Program-made: the position numbers and the translations under genes
Source of the DNA: Anthoceros angustus
Lineage: Eukaryota > Streptophyta > Anthocerotopsida > Anthocerotales > Anthocerotaceae
Direction of reading: 5' to 3'
DNA: 64,000 nt
NCBI GenBank assembly: GCA_010909165.1
Contig: MU008231.1
Coordinates: 51,389 to 115,388, forward strand
Shown here: positions 57,446 through 64,000 of the stretch, one piece after another
Layout: every line of letters starts with the position of its first letter
How positions within the stretch are numbered: the stretch's first letter is position 1
Notes under the pieces: generated by a model
What the model was told of the DNA's origin: nothing
What the model saw: only the letters and a program-made list of their open reading frames with translations
Database searches by the model: none

Positions 57446-57645
57446 GAGAGGCAGAGGCAGAGGCAGAGGCCCAGAGGCCCAGAGGCAGGGCCCCTTCGCA
57501 CCCCGATTTAGCGGCAGTGGGGGGAATCAAATCTGGGAGGCAAGTTGGGCAGCTCCGGGAAGGCCCCGGGCCCCCCCGCATGCCTCACCCTGGCTGCCTC
57601 AGCCTCAGCCTCTGCCTCTGCCTCTGCCTCTGCCTCAGCCTCAGA
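57446..57645. repeat. Long inverted repeat: (CAGAGG)n facing (CCTCTG)n
   Basis: 57446-57494 is built of CAGAGG/CCCAGAGG units and 57595-57645 of CCTCTG/CCTCAG units, its reverse complement with few mismatches. The spacer is about 100 bases. It lies about 170 bases before the first MOT1 ATG candidate. Confidence 0.75.
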
Positions 57646-57811
57646 GATTCCCGCCTATTAAAGCTGGCGGCGGAGCGCCCAGCGTAAGCCTGCCCAGCAG
57701 AAGCAGCTCCTGGCACCGCTAGCCTTGGTTGCTGCTCGGGCCGGGGCTACTTGAAGGGCGGAGAGGGAAGGGAAGGGGAGCGGAGCGGAGCTCAGTATAG
57801 CTTCCCGGGAG

Positions 57812-59272
57812 ATGGCAGTGCAGCGCCCTCGCTTCCGCATCCGCGCAGGAGCTGGAACGCGGGCCGGGCGGCTTCGACATCGGCCTCAAGGACCGCGGCC
57901 CGCCGTCCTACCTGCAAGCGCCGCCTCAATGTGTTCCGAATCCGGCGGCAGGACCTGCTGAGCGAGGTGAGCGGCTCGCTGGGCGATCTGGGAACGTACG
58001 TCCCCATCGCGGTGGCGCTCACGCTCTACAACCACCTGGACCTGGGCACCACGCTCATCTTCAACGGCTTCTTCAATGTCCTCACGGGCCTGCTCTTCGA
58101 CGTGCCCATGCCGGTGCAGCCATGAAGTCCATCGCGGCGGCCGCGCTCAACAAGCTCACGGTCAACCAGATCATGACGGCGGGCCTCTCCGTGTCCTTCA
58201 TCCTCGTCTTTCTCGGGCTGTCGGGGCTCATGACGCTCTTCAACTGGCTCATCCCGCTGTCCGTGGTGCGGGGCATCCAGCTCGCGCAGGGGCTCAATTT
58301 CAGCCTCACCGCCGTCAAGTACATCCTCAACTCGCAGGACTTCTCCAAGTCCAAGGCCTCGGGGCCCAACCGGCCCTGGAAGGGCTGGGACGGCCGGGTC
58401 CTGGCCATCTTCGCCTTCTGCTTCGTCATCGTGGTGAGCGGGGTGGGCGGGGAGTTCGGGAAGAGGAAGAAGAAGGAGGAGGATTCGTTCGACGAGGAGG
58501 CGGCGCAGGCCTGCGCGGCCAGCAAGTCCAAGGACTCCAGCAGCCTGCCCAGCAGGGTGGCAAGGAAGGTGGATGCGCTCAATGCCAAATTCTTCAAGAC
58601 GGACGAGGAGATGGCGGAGGAGGACGCCCAGGGGAAGGGGCTGGCCACGGTGCCCTCCTGCCTCATCATCTTCGTGCTGGGCATCATTCTGGCGTTCGCG
58701 CGCTACCCCAGCGTGGGGAGGAGCCTCAAGGCGGGGCCGGCTACCCCCAAGATCACGCACCCGACCCGCCACGACTGGCGGGAGGTTTCATCCGGGGGGC
58801 TATCCCGCAGCTCCCGCTTTCCGTGCTCAACTCTGTCATTGCCGTGGTGAAGCTCTCGGAGGATCTCTTCCCTGGGAATCCGGATGTCACGGTGATGCAC
58901 GTCGCCACCTCCGTCGGGATGATGAACATCGTGGGCTGCTGGTTCGGGGCGATGCCCGTCTGCCATGGCTGCGGGGGGCTTGCGGGGCAGTACCGCTTTG
59001 GGGCGCGCTCCGGCCTGTCCGTAGTCATGCTGGGCGCGGGGAAGATGCTTCTGGGCTTGCTGCTGGGGAACTCGCTGGCCAAGATGCTGCAGCGCTACCC
59101 CGTCGCGCTGCTCGTGCTGCTGCTGTACGCGGGTATCGAGCTGGGCATGACTGTGCGGGACATGAACTCGCGCAGGGACATATTCATCGTTCTCGTCATC
59201 ACCTCGGTGGCGCTACAGTGGTCCAATGCGGCCTACATTTCTCTGCGGATTGGCCGTGGCTTGGGTGTTTAA
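57812..59272 (+). CDS. MOT1: MOT1-type molybdate transporter, two frameshifts as read
   Basis: Membrane carrier of the SulP-related MOT1 family, which moves molybdate for molybdenum-cofactor enzymes. Landmarks: SGSLGDLGTYVPIAVALTLY (57,969 on), the family signature MPVQPMKSIA at 58,108-58,138, and AMPVCHGCGGLAGQYRFGAR near 58,950-59,010, with about ten hydrophobic segments. Both signatures are complete but the frame breaks inside the first (CAGCCATGAAG lacks one C, 58,119-58,121) and again at 58,779-58,786 (one G missing before TTTCATC). Each is repaired by one base, so sequence error is likely. A hydrophilic Lys/Glu loop of about 65 residues (58,455-58,640) is unusual. The N-terminus is unsettled: the ATG at 57,812 is out of frame with the conserved part. 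No intron is needed within the conserved part. Confidence 0.85.
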
Positions 59273-59279
59273 GGCCAGG

Positions 59280-59877
59280 ACCATCAAGCTCGAGGCTCTG
59301 CTGCATCCTTTCAGCAAGCCCGAATCCTGATCGCCCCAAGCCGTCCTGTCGGCCTGAATGCTTTCAAAACGCGACTTCACGGCACCTGGACTTCCTCGGT
59401 TTCTTCGGTTTCCCAACAAGTGTGTGAAATGTTTGCTGTCGTAGATAACACACAAACGCATTTGTGTGCCAGTCTTCACCTCGAAGACTGCACCCCGTTA
59501 CCACGTAAACCAGTTGTTGTGAGCGTTCAACATCTACTACCCACACCCATTGTACTTGTTGTGGTAGATAGTGGCGTAAGCCAAAACTATGAGCTTCTAC
59601 ATAATGTGCATGCTTGATTCCACAATCCACAACACGCAACCCAAGTTTCTACATTTGTCTCGTTCTTTTGTTTCTGTCTAGAAACGGAGATGCATAACCT
59701 ACTCAGTCCTCACTCAGCTTGCCTTCTTGGATTTGCAAGCCTCGAGCTTGCATGTGCACTCCTAGTAGATATATGACACTTCTGCCCTCCATCTCCAGCC
59801 AGCAAACACCTTTCATCAATTACAAGGGCTGCTACACTACCCATGTACGCAAGCTAGGCATGCTGCCGTCGCTGACA
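59280..59877. other. MOT1 3' flank, nothing recognised
   Basis: No conserved reading frame or RNA. It probably holds the MOT1 3' UTR. Confidence 0.4.
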
Positions 59878-60800
59878 CTCGCGAACGTTTTGCCACAGAG
59901 CTGTTCCTGTCAACTCCGACAACTCAATCGAAACAGAATCGCATCTTAACACTACGATATTCTACGGTGTCCAGATCCGGAAGTGGAAGTACTTCACGTC
60001 AAGCTTCGGATCGAACTGCAAAGAGCCCAAATTGCGAACATAACTACCCCAACCCGGAGGAGTCTGCTCCACTGTCATAGCCCCGCAGGCAAGGACGCCA
60101 AACATGTCCCAATTGTTGCGATCGCCACAAATCCGAGAGCTTGGGCCTGGAACGATGGGGAAGTACATTTATCCCTTCCTGGACGGTCGAACTCCTCGAC
60201 CAGTAACAATGTGACGCGGTAGCAAGTTCAAGCGTACCAAAGATACGCAAAGGCCATGGAAATGAACGCCGTCCGGGGGGCGCCAACCCCGATCGGAGGG
60301 TCAGAGCCTTGCGTTCTACCGACTGAGCTACAACAACACAACAACGACAGAGCTATCTCAGTCCACAAAGGGTGCAAGGACCACCATGGACAAAAAACAT
60401 AGTGGGAAAAACAAAGGGGTACAACGCGTCGCGAAAGTTTTGCCACACTGTTCCAGCGTCACCTCCCTGAGATATGAGGATAAGATAATGGACACGAGGA
60501 AAAACGAGCGCTAACTTAACGCGGAAACATCCAAGGTTGGCAATTGCAGCATACACAGTAACGTGGAATTCCGCCAATTCAATTGAAGCAGCTTCGCATC
60601 TAAACACTGCGAAATTCTACAATTTCCAGATCCGGAAGTGGAAGTGCTTCAATCCATGCTTCCGACCGAAATGCAAGCAGGCCAAATTGCAAACATATCT
60701 ACCCTAACCCGGAATCTGAGGCCCAATGTCATATCCCCGACGCAAGCACGCCAAGCATGTCCAAATTGCTCCAATCGCCACAAATCTGAGACACAGCGGA
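59878..60800. repeat. Diverged direct duplication (59.88-60.14 and 60.43-60.80 kb)
   Basis: Both copies carry GCGAA.GTTTTGCCACA, then CCAGATCCGGAAGTGGAAGT, CCAAATTGC.AACAT and ATCGCCACAAATC.GAGA in order. The minus-strand frame 60168-59962 (68 aa; CGDRNNWDMFGVLACGAM, FDPKLDVKYFHFRIW) has a broken counterpart in the second copy (CGDWSNLDMLGVLASG). That suggests a duplicated coding segment of unknown kind. Confidence 0.65.
60275..60340 (-). ncRNA. tRNA-like fragment (tRNA pseudogene or SINE head)
   Basis: The minus strand reads GTTGTTGTAGCTCAGTCGGT, a perfect A-box context, then an anticodon-loop-like CTCTGAC and GGGGTTGGCGCCCC where the T-arm should be. D-stem, anticodon stem and acceptor stem do not pair well, so it is not a working tRNA. 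It lies between the two copies of the duplication. Confidence 0.35.
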
Positions 60801-60807
60801 TCTGCCA

Positions 60808-61031
60808 TCACACTTCCTTCGGCTGCTTCTTCACCTCCTCCTCCTCGTCGTCCTTGCGCGGAGCTTCGGAGTAGCTTCCGCTCAAATTGTCGTCAGGATC
60901 ATAGTCAGGATCGAGTGAGCGGCTGATGGCCTCGCGCCCGATTGAAGGCAGGGTTTGCAAGCCGCCTCCACGGCGGCCCAACCAAGCAGCAACGCAGCTC
61001 CGGCGAGAACCAGAGTCGTGACGACTCCCAT
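60808..61031 (-). CDS. OEP7-like chloroplast outer-envelope protein, one frameshift as read
   Basis: A small signal-anchored protein of the plastid outer envelope (OEP7/OEP14 type). The start at 61031 is followed by MGVVTTLVLAGAALLLGWAA, one membrane span, then the family's A.KPCLQ turn. In the next frame a soluble tail follows with SRSLDPDYDPDDNLSGSYSE and an acidic/Lys end, stop at 60808. The order TM, A/FKP(F/C)L, S/LDP..DPDD is that of OEP7. The two halves join if one G is added to the GGG run near 60,945, giving 74 residues. Length and layout fit the family. The break is probably an error. Confidence 0.6.
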
Positions 61032-61049
61032 CTTCTTCTTCTCACCGCT

Positions 61050-61520
61050 GCGACCCGCGTCTGTGAGGTGCCATCGGCTTGCTGTCCAGCCAAGCACGCG
61101 GAGCCAAAGAGGTTTCCTTCGTGTCACTACACAACCATGTCCGCTTGGCCTCCCTTGACTGGCTTTGCCTCGTATTTATCAGTCATCAGTTATGTCCATA
61201 ATCAATCGTTATGTAAGTACATTTTATCCATAATAAAGATAAGAAATTTTATTTTATTAAAAAACTATAAGAAAAACCCATCCAGGACAATGAAGGTGGA
61301 CTTCGGGAAGGGGGGAGGGGGCGGTCAAGTGAAAAAGAGCGACTAAAACATATAGGCCTAACTTTCCGTCCCGAAAGGCTTGCGAAATTTTATGAAACAT
61401 CAAAACGGTGTCCATTTGGGGCCAAAAAAGAAATAAAAGAGTGGCTATTATTATAACACAAGCCTCCCGAGCCTTATGTTGATAGGTGTAGACCGCGTTG
61501 AAGCCTGGTGCCAAACTACA
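61050..61520. other. Intergenic DNA between OEP7-like and kinase genes
   Basis: AT-rich in the middle with a GGGAAGGGGGGAGGGGGCGG purine run at 61,304. No gene seen. The two genes face the same way, so this is the 3' side of the kinase gene and the 5' side of the OEP7-like gene. Confidence 0.4.
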
Positions 61521-63740
61521 TCAGACACCTCGGGATGAGCCCCTGTCCTTGATGAACTTCTTCACCTTTGCGAGCCACTTTCCCTCTTTGAAATGCCGGT
61601 GGATCTCTTCAAGCTCCCTGATTATGTGATAAAACATTGGTCTCTTGTTTGGATCACCGTGCCAACATTCTTCTAGAAGCCTGCCACAACGGCAGTCATA
61701 ATCTTCTTCTCTGGTCATCTCAGGAGCCATATAACGACCTGGCAGCCGAACCGGGGTTAGATTACACCCTAACGGGTCCATGTTGGATAAGACTAGCAGA
61801 TGAGGTCCACATCAGCAGTGAGCCAGATAACCATTGCCCAAGTAGGACTTAAAGCCTTCGTCTGCGTCGTCGTATTCTGGCCCGACCTTTGCGCTGAACT
61901 CAGAATAGGGAACGCGGCCCCCATTACGCTCACGCCTCAGTAGATTTGCACAGAAGCCTGCCACCTTCACATGACCTCCTTTGTCCCGCATGAGGCTTCT
62001 GATAGCTTGCTGGAAGGTAGATTGATGAGTGGTTTGTCCCAGAAACTTCTTCAGACAGACCCACATTAGGACTCACTGGCTCCTTGCGGTAGTGGGCAGA
62101 ACGCATTGAAAACAGAACACCGAGCACGGATGTTAACATTACCTTGGACTGAGATCATGAAGGATAATTGCTTCTGGCTTGCGTTCATGTAGATAATTCA
62201 TTCCTCTGGTCATGCATACAGGACAGGCAGAAAATCTCAGAATTGAGGAGCTCCAGAGGCTTGAGCTTGACTCGTTTTTCAGATGTTTGAACAACCCTTT
62301 GCCTTGCCACATCAAGAGCAAACTTCACTGCTTTTACGGGCTCCAACTTTTTATGCTTGTCCAGATAATTGCGCAGAACCTGCCATTAGGGTAATAACAT
62401 AATCCCACATGTCATCTAGGCTTGTTCATCTGCAATAATATCCCAACAAGACCTCGCTTAATTCAGATTCAGAGCCACACCTGCGTCGGGAAGGTCACTC
62501 ATGATATTCCACATGGCTGCCTTCATATATACGCTGCAGGGAAGAAAGTTGAAGACACCGAGTGCATTTACGTTTACCACGTCACCACATTTTGCACGTC
62601 AGCCAGCGCTGTGCAGCAAATTCATTTGATTGGCAATTTGGCACCCCCTGCGAACCACTTCACAACATGCGCTACCTTACTCTGCCAGGACTGTAGCTTT
62701 ACCACTCGCCCTCCACAAGGACTTTCTTCTTCAATTGATGCAAGGCTTCCACATGCTTCCAGCAGACAGACACAAAATTCCAGCTGCCTGGCAACATTTC
62801 ACTCTGTGACACAGTGTCCAACACGCACGTGCATCAGCAAGGTTACCGCATTTTACATACATATGGACTTTCGTGCTCTGGGCAGATACATTTGATTCAT
62901 AGCACTATCTCACAACTGCAGCTTGAATTTGGTTGCCTTTGGCCACAGACTCTACTTTGAGTGCCAACCCATCAACAAGTGTTCCTTCTTCCATGTCTTT
63001 GACGAAAAGCAGAAGGTCAGGGTTGATTTCATATTCAGGCGAGTCTCGGTGCACATGGATGAAAAGGTTTTCTGAAAACCAAAAGATGAGCCACAACATA
63101 TCACAAGGCAGGTTCGGAGAATGGCAAGAATGATCCCCAAACGACCTACCACGATACCCTAAAGCAAACGTAGCCAAGGAATGAGCTCCCATTTCAAGCA
63201 AACTGTTCACACACAGGTCCGGTGAAAGGACAGCACAGGTATTCTGCCACCGTGCTTCTTCAGCAACTCCGACACCTCCTTCATCTCGTAGTGGTTTGCA
63301 TCTCGCAACGGCTGGAAACCACCAATTGCCAAGAGAGTCAACGTGTGCAAACGCACCAACCTGGGACACGCTGTACGCATGAGTGCAAAGGAACAAAATT
63401 GAAGAAGCCATTGAAGCACAGCAGAAACACCACAACAAGGCCGAGCATCACCGTGCTTCCCCATCGGTCTGCCGCGTTCACCTTGGCACCTTTCTCAATG
63501 TGGCCTTCACATGAAGCCACGTGCAATGCGGTGCGGTCGTAAATATCCGGGGAGTTCACGTCCAGTCCTCCCGCAAGAAGCGACTCTATTCCGTCCTTAT
63601 TGCCCTCCGGAGCTTAGAAGAGCAATTGGATTGTGTCCTCCATGTCCTCAGCCGTGGGCAACTCGTAGTCCTCATCTTGCAACGCATCTTCTGGCCTCAG
63701 AGGACTGTAGTCCAAGATGGAACCAATTGAGCCTAGCCGA
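61521..63740 (-). pseudogene. Ankyrin-repeat ILK-type kinase gene, catalytic motifs lost
   Basis: Exons read on the minus strand: about 63740-63452 (ankyrins: LDVNSPDIYDRTALHVASCE, DRWGST), 63311-63237 (PLRDANHYEMKEVSELLKKH), 63073-62914 (SPEYEINPDL, AAV), 62379-62303 (LRNYLDKHKKLEP, FALDVA), 62205-62144 (GMNYLHERKPEAI), 61998-61832 (DKGGHVKVAGFCANLL), 61738-61521 (RYMAPEM, LLEECWHGDPNKRP). Plant ILKs are Raf-like kinases with N-terminal ankyrins. Here HRDLKPRN reads LHDLSPRS, DFG reads GFC, the segment between APE and the last helices is missing (EDYDCR runs straight into CGRLLEECW), an in-frame TAA follows TIQLLF near 63,615, and one ankyrin lacks about seven residues. The exon with the VAIK lysine to HPNVV is degraded. 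A pseudogene or pseudokinase. The 5' end may lie beyond the window. Confidence 0.7.
62206..62302 (-). other. GC-AG intron in the ILK-type gene, 97 nt
   Basis: The exon ends GATGTGGCAAG and the intron begins GCAAAG, with acceptor CATGACCAG before AGGAATGAAT. Splicing there joins FALDVA to RGMNYLHE as in other plant kinases. A GT donor is not available in the right phase. Confidence 0.65.
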
Positions 63741-64000
63741 GATCAGTGCTAGAAAGTAAAAACGTAACTTTCATTTCTCACAATTGCAAAAGTAACTTTC
63801 CCTTTCACTTTGTCACACTCTCTAAAATCACCCCAAAGATGTACTACCTACGTCAGAAGGGGCCCCGCTCTGGCGCGGCCTGTTCCTGTGCCGGAACAAG
63901 GAACACGAACAAGCAACGAGCCGCCGCGGAAGTATAAGTGCAGCAGACGACCCAGGTGAAGCAGTTGGCTCCCGGACTTGGGAAGAGCCATGAGGATGTC
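63741..64000. other. Window edge, nothing recognised
   Basis: No conserved frame; it may be an intron or the 5' region of the ILK-type gene. Confidence 0.4.

Noticed and set aside
57118-57687. 189-residue + strand frame upstream of MOT1
   Set aside because: It passes through the CAGAGG/CCTCTG repeats and has no conserved text; more likely promoter or leader.
58026-58772. 248-residue minus-strand frame opposite MOT1
   Set aside because: His/Gly/Glu-rich shadow of a GC-rich coding strand; MOT1 motifs are on the + strand.
60275-60340. Functional tRNA gene
   Set aside because: The A box is good, but the acceptor, D and anticodon stems do not pair and the T-arm is degenerate.
1-64000. CRISPR arrays, bacterial operons, ribosome-binding sites, rRNA
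   Set aside because: No regularly spaced repeats or prokaryotic gene organisation; introns, LTR elements and plant gene families show eukaryotic nuclear DNA.

Overview
The window is nuclear DNA of a green land plant or close streptophyte relative. Three plant gene families stand at its right end: a MOT1-type molybdate transporter, an OEP7-like chloroplast outer-envelope protein and an ankyrin-repeat, integrin-linked-kinase-type protein. The readable introns are short (97 to about 400 nt), the MOT1 coding DNA is very GC-rich, and roughly two thirds of the window is old LTR-retrotransposon DNA. I cannot name the species; a seedless plant is only a guess.

Layout. 1-4.3 kb is the decayed + strand pol of a Ty3/gypsy element, ending in a purine tract. 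It runs into an LTR-like region (4.3-8.3 kb) with its own sense-strand reading frames. 8.8-13.3 kb holds a broken gene that resembles DUF7869-type transposon proteins. 15.4-17.6 kb is a decayed + strand Ty1/copia element ending in one LTR. 17.78-18.13 kb is a clean MITE with TA target duplication. 18.3-20.9 kb (minus) is a gene I assemble as three exons, encoding a 672-residue AT-hook protein built by tandem duplications. 23.2-26.0 kb is a truncated LTR (copy A) of the large gypsy family. A 424-nt N gap lies at 26432-26855. 27.76-32.2 kb (minus) and 34.7-37.0 kb (plus) are inverted copies of a second long-LTR family.

36,996-53,253 is one complete minus-strand gypsy element of 16.3 kb with two LTRs of about 5 kb, a tRNA-Asp-type primer site, gag-protease-RT-RNaseH-integrase in order, and a polypurine tract. 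It sits inside an LTR of the second family, which in turn interrupts a minus-strand copia element (53.3-55.4 kb). This is a three-level nest.

The clearest unusual signals are sense-strand, coiled-coil-rich reading frames inside the U3 part of the very long LTRs in at least three families. There they would be the last gene of the genomic RNA. The LTR copies differ mostly by short deletions rather than substitutions. The single-copy MOT1 and OEP7 genes carry one-base deletions in G/C runs. An indel-prone assembly would explain both, so much of the apparent decay needs checking against reads.
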